Below, piece by piece: positions 20,373 through 28,545 of a stretch of DNA of 33,963 bases. Numbering within the stretch: position 1 is the first letter of the stretch; each line of letters opens with the position of its first letter. The stretch is from Oscillibacter sp. (GTDB lineage: Bacteria; Bacillota; Clostridia; Oscillospirales; Oscillospiraceae). The translations under genes and the position numbers were made by a program. Below the pieces are notes generated by a model. The model saw nothing but the letters and a program-made list of their open reading frames with translations. It had not been told where the DNA came from and searched no databases. The DNA is taken from the NCBI GenBank assembly GCA_017547085.1, contig JAFYQM010000096.1, positions 1-33,963 on the forward strand, given 5' to 3'.

Positions 20373-21509
20373 ATGGAATTAACATTGAATCAGGCTGTTT
20401 GGGGAGTCGAGATCACTGGTATCCGCCAGTTTACTTTTTTAGTACGGGATACACCGGGTGCCTGCGGCCTGACCATTGGTGAGCCGGATCAGAATACCCC
20501 CGACGTCATCAAGGAGGCCACCAAGGCTGCGCTGGACGCCAACGATACCCACTATCCTCCCGGCAACGGCTATCGGTATACGCTGGAAGCGATCTCCGCA
20601 TATGAAGCAGAGCATCACGGACTGAACTATTCCGTCAATGAGATCGCCCTGACCATCGGTGCCACAGAGGCACTGTTTTCCAGCTTTGCCACCATTCTGA
20701 ATCCCGGTGACGAGGTCATCATTCCCACGCCGGCGTTCGGTATGTATGAGTCCATCGTCAAGCTACTGCGGGGTGTGCCGGTTGGCCTGCCTACGGAGAA
20801 GAACCGCTATCAGATCGACGCTGCCGCGCTGAAAGCTGCTATTACCGAAAAGACCAAGGCCATCGTGCTGACCTCTCCCAACAACCCCACCGGCTGCATC
20901 TATACCAAGGAGACACTGGATGCCATCCACGAGGTGTTGAAGGATAAGCCGATCTTCGTCATCTGTGACGATGTGTATCGTGAACTGGTTTACACTGAGG
21001 GTTACCACAGTTTCTCTGAATATCAGGATATGCGTGACCGCATCATCGTGATTCAGGCATTCTCCAAGCCCTATGCCATGACCGGCTGGCGACTTGGCTA
21101 TGTTATGGCCGATGCCCCCATCCTTGACCGGATCCAGATTTTCCATCAGCACATGGTAGTTTCCGCTCCCTCTTTTGTGCAGCCCGGCTGTGTGGCGGCA
21201 CTGAAACATGACGTTTCTGACGTGCGGGAACTGTTCCGCAAGCGTCGTGACTATGTCTATGAGCGCCTGACGAAGATGGGACTGGACGTACAGGAGCCGG
21301 AAGGCGCCTTCTACATGTTCATCAACATTGAGAAGTACGGCATGAAGTCTGAGGACTTCTGCAAGAAGATGCTGCGGGAAGGTCTGGTGGGCCTGATCCC
21401 CGGCGCCTATTTCGGTACCGAGGGCTACATGCGTTTGTCCTACTGCTATTCCGACGAAGATCTGAAGGAAGCACTGGACCGCGTGGAGGCATTCCTCAAG
21501 ACTCTGTAA
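20373..21509 (+). CDS. PLP-dependent class I/II aminotransferase
   Basis: A 378-residue fold-type I enzyme. Family signatures are N-N-P-T-G (about 170-174), D-D-V-Y-R-E-L (about 193-199) and A-F-S-K-P-Y-A-M-T-G-W-R-L-G-Y, where Lys232 would form the Schiff base with pyridoxal phosphate. A C-terminal Arg in Y-M-R-L-S-Y would bind the substrate carboxylate. The family includes aspartate and aromatic aminotransferases; the amino-donor cannot be read. The start at 20373 has AAAAGGAG upstream. A longer open frame covers the preceding terminator and is not coding. It is monocistronic. Confidence 0.9.
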   Translation: MELTLNQAVWGVEITGIRQFTFLVRDTPGACGLTIGEPDQNTPDVIKEATKAALDANDTHYPPGNGYRYTLEAISAYEAEHHGLNYSVNEIALTIGATEALFSSFATILNPGDEVIIPTPAFGMYESIVKLLRGVPVGLPTEKNRYQIDAAALKAAITEKTKAIVLTSPNNPTGCIYTKETLDAIHEVLKDKPIFVICDDVYRELVYTEGYHSFSEYQDMRDRIIVIQAFSKPYAMTGWRLGYVMADAPILDRIQIFHQHMVVSAPSFVQPGCVAALKHDVSDVRELFRKRRDYVYERLTKMGLDVQEPEGAFYMFINIEKYGMKSEDFCKKMLREGLVGLIPGAYFGTEGYMRLSYCYSDEDLKEALDRVEAFLKTL

Positions 21510-21530
21510 TACATTTCTTTGTAAATACGA

Positions 21531-21566
21531 GAACAGACGAGATCATGGATCTCGTCTGTTCTTTTT
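21531..21566 (+). terminator. Intrinsic terminator of the aminotransferase gene
   Basis: GAACAGACGAGATC-ATG-GATCTCGTCTGTTC, a perfect 14-bp stem, then TTTTT. Between here and 21677 I see no further feature. Confidence 0.93.
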
Positions 21567-21677
21567 GTCAGATAAAAACAACTTTAGTTTTACGGATGGT
21601 AGCAGCTATTTGGGCAAAGGCGACCCGATTGTGGCGGGGCTGAAAAGAACGGAAAGCTGCATTCAGATGCGTTGTTG

Positions 21678-24191
21678 TCAGTCTTTGCCCGCTGCCGTGT
21701 CAATGCCGGCGGCGCCGACCAGCCCCAGACGTTTGGCAGCGTCTTCCCGCATTTTGTATTTCAGAATTTTGCCTGCAGCGTTCATCGGGAAGGAATCCAC
21801 AAATTCAATGTACTTGGGGACCTTGTGGCGGGCCATGCTGGCAGCAATATAGTCGTGCATTTCCTGCTCGGTGACGCTCTGGCCCTCTTTCAGAATGATG
21901 CAGGCCATGGCCTCCTCGCCGTAACGTTTGTCAGGCACGCCGATTACCTGCACGTCCCGTACCGCAGGGTGGGTGTAGATAAATTCCTCGATCTCCTTGG
22001 GATACAGGTTTTCACCGCCGCGGATGATCATGTCCTTCAGACGGCCGGTGATACGGTAGTTGCCATCTTTGTCTCGGCATGCCAGATCGCCGGAGTGGAG
22101 CCAGCCCTCACGGTCGATGGTATCGCGGGTGGCCTCGGGCATTTTATAGTAGCCCTTCATCGTGTTATAGCCGCGGGCACAGAATTCGCCGTTTTCGCCG
22201 TCGGCCACTTCCTCGCCGGTTTCAGGGTTGACGATTTTGCACTGCACATGGGGGAAGTTGTAGCCAACGGTGTCGCAGCGCAGATCCAACGGGTCGGTCC
22301 AGGAGGACATGGTGTTGCCGGGAGAGCATTCGGTCTGACCGTATACACTGACAATGCCGGTCATGTTCATTTCATCAGGCCGTGCGGCACGCCGCATCAG
22401 TTCGGGGGGACAGCCTGCGCCTGCCATGATGCCGGTGCGCATGTAGGAGAAGTCGGTTTTGCGGTAGTCCTCGTGGTTGAACATAGCGATAAACATGGTG
22501 GGAACGCCGTTGAAGCAGGTGATGCGTTCCTGATTGATGCAGGCCAGCGAGGATTTGGCAGAGAAATAAGGCATGGGACAGACGGTGGCGCCATGGGTCA
22601 TGGAGGCAGTCATGGACAGCACCATGCCGAAGCAGTGGAACATGGGCACCTGAATCATCATGCGGTCGGCGGTGGACAGGCCCATGCGGTCACCGATACA
22701 TTTGCCGTTGTTGACCACATTGTAGTGCGTCAGCATCACGCCCTTGGGGAAACCGGTGGTGCCGGAGGTGTACTGCATGTTGCACACATCGTCAGGCTTG
22801 ACGAGGGAGGCCATGCGGTTGACTTCCTCCTGCGGGACCAGATCAGCACGGGCCATGGCTTCATCGAAGGTGAGGCAGCCGGCCTGACGGAAACCAACGG
22901 TGATGACGTTGCGCAGGAAGGGCAGGCGCTTGCAGTGCAGCGGCTGACCGGGCTTGCTGGCAGCGATCTCCGGGCACAGCTCGTTGATGATCTCGCGGTA
23001 GTTGGAGTCCAGACAAGAGTCGATCATCACCAGCGTATGGGTGTCGGACTGGCGGAAGAGGTATTCCGCCTCGTGGCTCTTATAGGCTGTATTCACGGTG
23101 ACCAGCACGGCACCAATTTTGGTGGCAGCCCAGAAGGTGATGTACCATGCGGGAACGTTGGTAGCCCATACGGCCACCTTGCTGCCTGCCTTGACGCCGA
23201 GAGAAACCAGTGCGCGAGCAAAGTTATCCACATCCTCGCGGAATTCCTCGTAGGTACGGGTGTAATCCAGCGTGGTGTACTTGAAAGCGTACTGGTCGGG
23301 GAATTCCTCCACCATCCGGTCGAGGACCTGCGAGAAGGTCAGGTTGATCAGCTCGTCCTTTTTCCAGACATACTGGCCGGTGCCATTGTGGTTGGGATAG
23401 AGGACTTTCTTCTTGCCACGGGTGTTTTCAAAGCGGCTCATGTAGTTGACAAAGTGGGGGAGGATGATCTCGGGGTCCTGCAGGTCCTCCATCCACTCGG
23501 GTTTCCATTCCAGAGAGATGAAACCATCGTAGTCAATCGAGGACAGGGCGCGCATCATTTCGTCCACAGGGAGCGTACCCTCGCCGATGAGGTTGTAGGT
23601 GTCCTTGTCATCGGAGTCGCGCAGGTGAACGTGCTTGACGTAAGCGCCTAAATTGCGGATGGTGGCGTCGGCGCTTTCCTCGTAGTCGCGATAGGGGTGG
23701 TGGATATCCCACAGGGCGGCCAGCTGGTCGCAGGCGAAGCTGTCCATCAGGGTGCGCAGACGGGCGGTATCAGAATAGATGCCGCTGGTCTTCATCAGCA
23801 CGCACACGCCGGCCTCTTCGGCGGCGGGCAGCAGGACATTCAGCCGTTCCCGCACCCGGTCTTCGTGATCGGTCAGGGCAACTGCCACCACATAGGGTAC
23901 CTGCATATGCTTAGCCACCTGAATCAGATCCAACAGGAGAGGAACTACGTCTTCTTCGTCGGAAATGTCGTAGGAGGTGTCAAAGCAGGGGATGGTCAGC
24001 TTCTTCTCCCGCAGCAGGCGGAGGGTGGCAGCCATATTGTATTTGTGGAAGGGAGCACCCTTGTCACGCAGGGCGGGGAATTTGGGCAGGTTGTAGACCT
24101 CGATGCCTTCAAAGTCCATTTCCGTGGCGCTTTCCAGCCATGCTTCCCAGTTCAGATGTGCCCAGCCGCGGGTGGAAAAGGAGAGTCTCAT
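21678..24191 (-). CDS. Fusion: sugar-phosphate-isomerase-type TIM barrel joined to acyl-CoA synthetase
   Basis: One 837-residue polypeptide. Residues 1 to about 255 form an AP-endonuclease-2/IolE-type TIM barrel, with D162-I-H164-H165-P, H187-V-H189-L-R-D and L-E228-W as metal-site segments; the strand usually supplying the first Glu reads V-L-M-K-T-S (131-136). A linker leads to a complete ANL-superfamily ligase (about 285-830): P-loop Y-T-S-G-T-T-G-F-P-K-G (474-484), Y-G-Q-T-E (617-621), S-G-D (700-702), G-R-L-K-D (716-720) and catalytic Lys808. The ligase would activate a carboxylic acid as acyl-AMP and thioesterify it to CoA. I see no frameshift or stop at the junction. The start overlaps the LeuA-like stop by ATGA, so translation is coupled. 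I know no standard enzyme with this pairing. Confidence 0.88.
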   Translation of the reverse strand: MRLSFSTRGWAHLNWEAWLESATEMDFEGIEVYNLPKFPALRDKGAPFHKYNMAATLRLLREKKLTIPCFDTSYDISDEEDVVPLLLDLIQVAKHMQVPYVVAVALTDHEDRVRERLNVLLPAAEEAGVCVLMKTSGIYSDTARLRTLMDSFACDQLAALWDIHHPYRDYEESADATIRNLGAYVKHVHLRDSDDKDTYNLIGEGTLPVDEMMRALSSIDYDGFISLEWKPEWMEDLQDPEIILPHFVNYMSRFENTRGKKKVLYPNHNGTGQYVWKKDELINLTFSQVLDRMVEEFPDQYAFKYTTLDYTRTYEEFREDVDNFARALVSLGVKAGSKVAVWATNVPAWYITFWAATKIGAVLVTVNTAYKSHEAEYLFRQSDTHTLVMIDSCLDSNYREIINELCPEIAASKPGQPLHCKRLPFLRNVITVGFRQAGCLTFDEAMARADLVPQEEVNRMASLVKPDDVCNMQYTSGTTGFPKGVMLTHYNVVNNGKCIGDRMGLSTADRMMIQVPMFHCFGMVLSMTASMTHGATVCPMPYFSAKSSLACINQERITCFNGVPTMFIAMFNHEDYRKTDFSYMRTGIMAGAGCPPELMRRAARPDEMNMTGIVSVYGQTECSPGNTMSSWTDPLDLRCDTVGYNFPHVQCKIVNPETGEEVADGENGEFCARGYNTMKGYYKMPEATRDTIDREGWLHSGDLACRDKDGNYRITGRLKDMIIRGGENLYPKEIEEFIYTHPAVRDVQVIGVPDKRYGEEAMACIILKEGQSVTEQEMHDYIAASMARHKVPKYIEFVDSFPMNAAGKILKYKMREDAAKRLGLVGAAGIDTAAGKD

Positions 24192-25600
24192 GCTTCGGCC
24201 TCCTCGTAGACAATTTTGTTCAATGCGTTGATATAGGCCTGAATACCGGCACCCACGATGTCGGTGGAGATGCCGCGGCCGGAATACAACTTACCGTTGG
24301 AACGCAGCTTCACCAGCGTTTCGCCCATGGCCTCGCGGCCTTCGGTGACGGCCTGAATCTGGAAGTCGTCCAGCTCGTAATGGCAGCCGACGATCTGTTC
24401 CAAGGCCAGGAAGGCGGCATCGATGGAGCCGTCGCCGGGGGTCAGGCCTTCCAGAACTTCCTCGCCCTTCTTTACCTTAATATGTGCCACGGAGGAGATG
24501 ATGTTGCTGGAGGTGATGACATAGCTGTCCAGCAGATAGGTGGCGGGAACCTGCATGGCGGTGGAGGCTACGATGGTGTCCAGCTCCTTGGAGGAGATCT
24601 GCTCCTTACGGCTGGCAATTCGGCGGAAGGCCTCCCACACATGGGCACCGTCTTCTTCGCTCAGATCATAGCCCAGCTTTTCCACGGCTTTCAGCACGGC
24701 GGACATATCATCATGGCTGGTGAGGGTGAAATCATTTTCGGGTTCGTGTGCGCCGTTGTCAAAGGGAGAGTTCTTGCTGCGGCCGGTTTCGCACATCCAG
24801 GTGATCTGGTTGATGATGCGCTTCATTTCCGTGGTGCGCACGGAGCAGTAGACGCCGCAGGCATCGCCCTTAATGGCCAGCAGGCGGGACACATCGGCCA
24901 GAGAAATATTGTCCATGGTGTACGCCGCGGCTTTGATCTCGCGGGCGCCGGTACGGATGCCGGCGATGGCGCAGGCGTCTGCCATGGCCAGCGCGTTGGA
25001 ACAGGAGATGCCAAGGGTGACGTTTGCCAGCGCGGGGACATTGTCGTACAGGTGCTTCAGGAATGCGGAGAACTCATCGGGCAGCATGGCACCAGCGGTA
25101 TCGCAGACGGTAATGGTGCCCGCGCCTGCGGCGATGGCGGTGTTCACCGCGTCAAAGAGGAAGCTTTCATCGCTGCGGGTGGCGTCGTCGGCCACGAACT
25201 CCACATCTGTCGCCACTTCACAGCAGGCGGCAACGGTATCCCGAATGGCCTCCAACATGGCAGAGGCTTTTTTGTGGAAAATATACTCCATCTGAACGGG
25301 ACTGACAGAAGCGACTACCTGCAGGCGGGGATGACGGGCCTCTTTCAGTGCATTCCAGGTGAGCTGCACGCTCTCGCGGTTCAGTGCTACGGGAACCGCC
25401 AGAATGCTGTGTTTCACAGCGGATGCCACAGACTTGATGCGCAGAGAGTCGATTTTGGTTTGTTCGATGCCTTCCAGTTCGATGACAGAGACACCCAGCT
25501 TATCCAACAGCTTGGAAAGCTCCAGCTTTTCCTTAAAGGAAAGGGAGAACCCTTTTCCGGCCTGTTTCATGGTTACGTCGCTGATTCTGACTTCGTTCAT
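24188..25600 (-). CDS. Divergent 2-isopropylmalate-synthase (LeuA)-like protein lacking canonical metal ligands
   Basis: A 470-residue protein with a HMGL-like TIM barrel (about 1-280), a linker and a LeuA-dimer regulatory domain (about 350-465, P-G-D-G-S-I-D-A-A-F ... G-R-G-I-S-T-D-I-V-G-A-G). Family landmarks such as V-E-F-V-A-D-D-A-T-R-S-D (133-144) are kept. However, the T-L-R-D-G motif is T-M-K-Q-A (10-14), and the H-x-H-N metal motif is S199-C-S201-N. The catalytic Arg, the metal Asp and both His are therefore replaced, so ordinary isopropylmalate or citramalate synthesis is unlikely; it may be a changed enzyme or a regulatory pseudoenzyme. The start has AAGGAGG upstream. A T-box leader precedes it and the TIM-ligase fusion is coupled downstream. 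Confidence 0.85.
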   Translation of the reverse strand: MNEVRISDVTMKQAGKGFSLSFKEKLELSKLLDKLGVSVIELEGIEQTKIDSLRIKSVASAVKHSILAVPVALNRESVQLTWNALKEARHPRLQVVASVSPVQMEYIFHKKASAMLEAIRDTVAACCEVATDVEFVADDATRSDESFLFDAVNTAIAAGAGTITVCDTAGAMLPDEFSAFLKHLYDNVPALANVTLGISCSNALAMADACAIAGIRTGAREIKAAAYTMDNISLADVSRLLAIKGDACGVYCSVRTTEMKRIINQITWMCETGRSKNSPFDNGAHEPENDFTLTSHDDMSAVLKAVEKLGYDLSEEDGAHVWEAFRRIASRKEQISSKELDTIVASTAMQVPATYLLDSYVITSSNIISSVAHIKVKKGEEVLEGLTPGDGSIDAAFLALEQIVGCHYELDDFQIQAVTEGREAMGETLVKLRSNGKLYSGRGISTDIVGAGIQAYINALNKIVYEEAEA

Positions 25601-25623
25601 GGTGTTTCCTCCTTATGGAAATG

Positions 25624-25660
25624 AAAAAGTCCCTGAAGCTGCAACTACAGCTTCAGGGAC
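25624..25660 (-). terminator. T-box regulated terminator
   Basis: GTCCCTGAAGCTG (25629-25641) pairs perfectly with CAGCTTCAGGGAC (25648-25660), with a five-U tail on the minus strand (A25624-25628). Antiterminator pairing would disrupt its upstream arm. Confidence 0.92.
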
Positions 25661-25915
25661 GAATCGATGATTCGCGGTACCACCCTTATTACCCCCACCC
25701 TCACAGGCAGGGATCACTCTCGAACTCCAACAAGTTCAAAGCCGATAACGGGGCAACCGTACTCCATTACTGACTGCTTGTATGCAGTGTTTACAGAGTC
25801 GACTCAGGAAGCAGACTGTCCTCTTCTTTCCGTACCGGCTCGCACCGACCGCCGGTTCTCTGAAACGCTCCGGAAGAGACATAATTCCGTCAATGTCTTT
25901 GGGGTATCATTAATT
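25624..25915 (-). ncRNA. T-box riboswitch controlling the LeuA-like operon
   Basis: On the minus strand, AGGGTGGTACCGCG (complement within 25673-25687) is the T-box antiterminator sequence. It is preceded by a Stem I with A-C-C-G-G-C ... G-C-C-G-G-T distal pairing (near 25835-25858) and followed by the terminator. The T-box bulge reads UGGU, which pairs with a tRNA ending ACCA; this fits Leu, Val, Ile and other tRNAs with discriminator A and argues against Ser or Asp. The specifier strand appears to read GUCUGC, so the codon could be GUC (Val) or CUG (Leu); I cannot decide. Uncharged tRNA would let transcription continue into the operon. Confidence 0.9.
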
Positions 25916-25921
25916 TACACT

Positions 25922-25950
25922 ATTAAAGCACAGACGGCGCGATGCGTCAA
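25922..25950 (-). promoter_or_regulatory. Promoter of the T-box/LeuA-like operon (TTGACG-N17-TTTAAT)
   Basis: On the minus strand, -35 TTGACG at 25945-25950 and -10 TTTAAT at 25922-25927, placing the start of the leader near 25915. The stretch 25951-26095 upstream holds nothing else I can support. Confidence 0.65.
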
Positions 25951-26095
25951 TTAGCCAAACATGACAAACCAGTTTGCTCCGGCTTTTAGGGAACTGAGCA
26001 TTTTTGACGAATATTCCATCGTACAGAAGGCTGCTGGCGGCGCAAAACCTGCGGGCCGGGATACCTGTCTGGCTTGTATATCGGGGAAATGGAGG

Positions 26096-26128
26096 AAAAA
26101 CGCCTTCCGGAATATCCGGAAGGCGTTT
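26096..26128 (-). terminator. Intrinsic terminator of nagB
   Basis: AAACGCCTTCCGGA-ATA-TCCGGAAGGCGTTT, a perfect 14-bp stem; on the minus strand it runs into a T tract (A26096-26100). Confidence 0.92.
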
Positions 26129-26142
26129 GGAATATGCAGTGC

Positions 26143-26877
26143 TTACAGCAGGGAGCAGGCGGCTTCGTCTGCGATAACAGTGACATCGGGGTGGAACTGC
26201 AGAATGGAGGCGGGGACCTCGGGAGTGACGGGGCCGAAGAAAGACTTCTTCAGGATCTCGGCCTTGTCGGCACCGGTGATGACCATGATGATCTTGCGGG
26301 CTGCCATGACGGTGCCGATGCCCATAGTGTAGGCGGCGGTGGGAACCTCGCCGATAGAGTTGAAGAAGCGCTTGTTGGCCTGGCGGGTGATGTCGGCCAG
26401 TTCCACCTCGTGAGTCATGCCGGGGAAGGTCTCCTCCGGCTCGTTGAAGCCGATGTGGCCATCGTGACCGATGCCCAGCAGCTGCAGGTCAACGCCGCCC
26501 CACTCTTCGATTTGTGCCTCGTAAGCAGAGCACATGGCCTGCACATCTTCGGCCAGGCCATCAGGAACGATGGTGTTTTCCGGCTTGATGGAAATATGGT
26601 TGAACAGATTTTCCTGCATGAAGTAACGGTAGCTCTGGGGATGGTCGGGAGCAAGACCCTTGTACTCGTCCAAATTGGCGGAACGTACTTTGGAGAAGTC
26701 GATGCGGCCGGCTTTTTCACGCTCGATCAACTCACGGTAGAGCGGCAGCGGGGTAGAACCAGTGGCCAGACCGATGACACAGGCAGGCTTGGAGGCGATC
26801 ATTTCTTCGAACAGATCGGCGGCGCGCTTGCCCATTTCGGCAGGGTCTTTTACTTTTAACAGTTTTACATGCAGCAT
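26143..26877 (-). CDS. nagB: Glucosamine-6-phosphate deaminase
   Basis: A 244-residue enzyme converting glucosamine-6-phosphate to fructose-6-phosphate and ammonia. Motifs are L-A-T-G-S-T-P (37-43), N-L-D-E-Y (about 68-72, catalytic Asp) and G-I-G-H-D-G-H-I-G-F-N-E-P (about 135-147, catalytic His and Glu). The length matches short Gram-positive NagB proteins lacking the allosteric tail. AGGAGGAAT precedes the ATG. It is a single-gene unit with its own promoter and terminator; no nagA is in the window. Confidence 0.95.
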   Translation of the reverse strand: MLHVKLLKVKDPAEMGKRAADLFEEMIASKPACVIGLATGSTPLPLYRELIEREKAGRIDFSKVRSANLDEYKGLAPDHPQSYRYFMQENLFNHISIKPENTIVPDGLAEDVQAMCSAYEAQIEEWGGVDLQLLGIGHDGHIGFNEPEETFPGMTHEVELADITRQANKRFFNSIGEVPTAAYTMGIGTVMAARKIIMVITGADKAEILKKSFFGPVTPEVPASILQFHPDVTVIADEAACSLL

Positions 26878-26928
26878 AATATTCCTCCTGAATTAAAGTC
26901 CATTGGGTATCTGAGGATCAATGAAACT

Positions 26929-26957
26929 ATTATACACCTAAGAAATTTATTTTGAAA
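26929..26957 (-). promoter_or_regulatory. Candidate nagB promoter (TTTCAA-N17-TATAAT)
   Basis: On the minus strand, a perfect -10 TATAAT (26929-26934) with a weak -35 (26952-26957). Confidence 0.5.
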
Positions 26958-27094
26958 CGGTAAATTTGAACAGCTTTAGAAAATTTTCTGGTGCGGCCCC
27001 TGACCGGATAGAAAAGGTGTTGGTGGAGCATGATGGGCTTTGCAGAACAGTGGAACCTGAGGAGAGATGATGCCATAGGAGAACAGATGTGACC

Positions 27095-27122
27095 TTGCAA
27101 ATCCCGGTAGAAGGTATATACT
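27095..27122 (+). promoter_or_regulatory. Candidate promoter of the macrodomain gene (TTGCAA-N16-TATACT)
   Basis: -35 TTGCAA at 27095-27100 and -10 TATACT at 27117-27122, just before the ribosome site. Confidence 0.5.
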
Positions 27123-27148
27123 GAAATCAGGAAAGGAAGGTGCATGGT

Positions 27149-27685
27149 ATGGAGCGTTTTTCCATCGTTGTGGGAGACATTACCCAGTCGGACGCTGAGG
27201 CGATCGTCAATGCTGCCAACACCTCTTTGCTGGGCGGCAGCGGCGTGGATGGCGCCATTCACCGGGCCGCCGGACCCGCTTTGCTGGCAGAATGCCGGGG
27301 TCTGGGCGGCTGCGAAACGGGAAAGGCCAAGCTGACCCACGGGTACAATCTGCGGGCACGGTATGTATTGCATACCCCCGGTCCTGTCTGGCAGGGAGGC
27401 GGACTGGGTGAACCGGCCCTGTTGGCTTCCTGCTACCGGTCCTGTTTGGCGATTGCCGAGGAAAAAGGCATTCGCAGCGTGGATTTCCCCTCGATTTCCA
27501 CCGGGATTTACGGCTATCCCCTGCCGTTGGCCGCCACCGTGGCGCTGAAGGCGATCATGGACTTTCTGGCAGAACACGAGCTGCCGGAGCGGGTACGCAT
27601 GGTGTGCCACAGCGAGGCTGCCGCCGAAATCTATCGGCAGACCTGGAACCTCTGGTATGCAGAGGACAAGGCCGGTCGGATGTGA
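27149..27685 (+). CDS. Macrodomain protein (ADP-ribose/O-acetyl-ADP-ribose hydrolase family)
   Basis: A 178-residue single macrodomain of the YmdB/MacroD type (unrelated to Bacillus YmdB). It shows V-G-D-I-T (8-12), A-I-V-N-A-A-N-T-S-L-L-G-G-S-G-V-D (about 18-34, with the catalytic Asn and Asp) and the ADP-ribose loop S-I-S-T-G-I-Y-G-Y-P (about 115-124). It would remove ADP-ribose from proteins or deacetylate O-acetyl-ADP-ribose. ATG 27149 is 8 nt after AAGGAAGG; a GTG at 27140 in the same frame is a weaker alternative. It stands alone, with no neighbouring ADP-ribosyltransferase or sirtuin. Confidence 0.9.
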   Translation: MERFSIVVGDITQSDAEAIVNAANTSLLGGSGVDGAIHRAAGPALLAECRGLGGCETGKAKLTHGYNLRARYVLHTPGPVWQGGGLGEPALLASCYRSCLAIAEEKGIRSVDFPSISTGIYGYPLPLAATVALKAIMDFLAEHELPERVRMVCHSEAAAEIYRQTWNLWYAEDKAGRM

Positions 27686-27698
27686 CAGATGAATATCA

Positions 27699-27730
27699 AA
27701 CGCCGTCTGCCCTCCGGGGCAGACGGCGTT
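27699..27730 (+). terminator. Strong hairpin after the macrodomain gene, no U tract
   Basis: AACGCCGTCTGCCC-TCCG-GGGCAGACGGCGTT, a 14-bp perfect stem. The following bases are AAAAC, not T, so termination efficiency is uncertain. Confidence 0.65.
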
Positions 27731-27735
27731 AAAAC

Positions 27736-27764
27736 TTGTCAATGGACGAAAAAAGGCGTATAAT
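27736..27764 (+). promoter_or_regulatory. Promoter of the thioesterase gene (TTGTCA-N17-TATAAT)
   Basis: TTGTCA at 27736-27741 and a perfect TATAAT at 27759-27764, 17 bp apart. Confidence 0.75.
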
Positions 27765-27795
27765 TCCTTTGAAAAGCAATGTAAGGAGTGTTCGT

Positions 27796-28542
27796 ATGGA
27801 GGATTTTAAGCAGTATCTGGAGGGAGAGCTGTACTCCCGGCAGGAAGAACTGACCTTTTGGGACTGTGACTGCAATAAGCGGGCACGGATGGCAACGCTG
27901 CTGAGCAAAATGGCGGCCTTCGGTGGCTATCACTATGACGCGCTGGGCTTTGCCCATGAGGTGCTGGCGGAGGCGGGCTTTGCCTTTTTGCTGTCCCGCG
28001 TGGCCATTCATATCCACCACTGTCCCCGTTTTCGGGACGTGCTGACGGTGAACACCTGGGAGAACGGTACAAAGGGTGTGCATACCCAGCGTGTGTTCCA
28101 GATGCGGGATCAGACGGGGCGGCTTTGCGTCAGTGGCAGAAGCGACTGGATCCTTGCGGACCCCAACACCCATAAACTGCTGCGTCCGTCTTCCTTTACG
28201 CTGCGGCCCTACGGGACCTGTCCGGTGGAGATCGACTGCCCTGAGCCCCGCAAGCTTGTGATGCCCAAGGAGGGACTGACGGATCTGGGCACGCGGCAGG
28301 TGGTATGGTCGGATCTGGACGGCAACGGCCATCTGTTCAGCGGCAACTACGGCGATATCATCTGGGATGCCCTGCCGGCAGAACTACAGGGAGAAACACC
28401 GGTGGAGTTCTATATCAACTATAACCGGGAGGCAACGCTGGGTGACCGGCTGCAGCTGGAAGGCATTCAGACGGAGCATGGCTACCAGATGGAGGCCATC
28501 GGACCCAACGGTACTTGCTTTGCAGCGCTGTGCGTGTTTTGA
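27796..28542 (+). CDS. Acyl-ACP thioesterase (FatA/FatB-type double hot dog)
   Basis: A 248-residue protein with two tandem hot-dog halves. The second half contains D-L-D-G-N-G-H-L-F-S-G-N-Y (about 175-187), the Asn/His catalytic region of acyl-ACP thioesterases. The first half contains W-D-C-D-C-N-K-R-A-R-M-A-T-L-L (about 21-35). It would release free fatty acids from acyl-ACP. The start at 27796 has AAGGAG upstream; an in-frame extension to 27736 lies within the promoter and is rejected. It converges with bioY with only 3 bp between stop codons and no terminator visible. Confidence 0.88.
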   Translation: MEDFKQYLEGELYSRQEELTFWDCDCNKRARMATLLSKMAAFGGYHYDALGFAHEVLAEAGFAFLLSRVAIHIHHCPRFRDVLTVNTWENGTKGVHTQRVFQMRDQTGRLCVSGRSDWILADPNTHKLLRPSSFTLRPYGTCPVEIDCPEPRKLVMPKEGLTDLGTRQVVWSDLDGNGHLFSGNYGDIIWDALPAELQGETPVEFYINYNREATLGDRLQLEGIQTEHGYQMEAIGPNGTCFAALCVF

Positions 28543-28545
28543 TGC

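Noticed and set aside
21565..21677. TTG-started frame after the aminotransferase terminator
   Set aside because: It starts in the terminator tail, has no ribosome site and continues antisense into the fusion gene.
21672..23651. Long open frame on the + strand (659 codons) opposite the TIM-ligase fusion
   Set aside because: It is antisense to a gene with clear domains; its His/Gly/Val-rich product and lack of a ribosome site are typical of shadow frames in GC-rich genes. The same applies to the + frames at 23697-24209 and 24140-25624 and the minus frame at 18734-20374.
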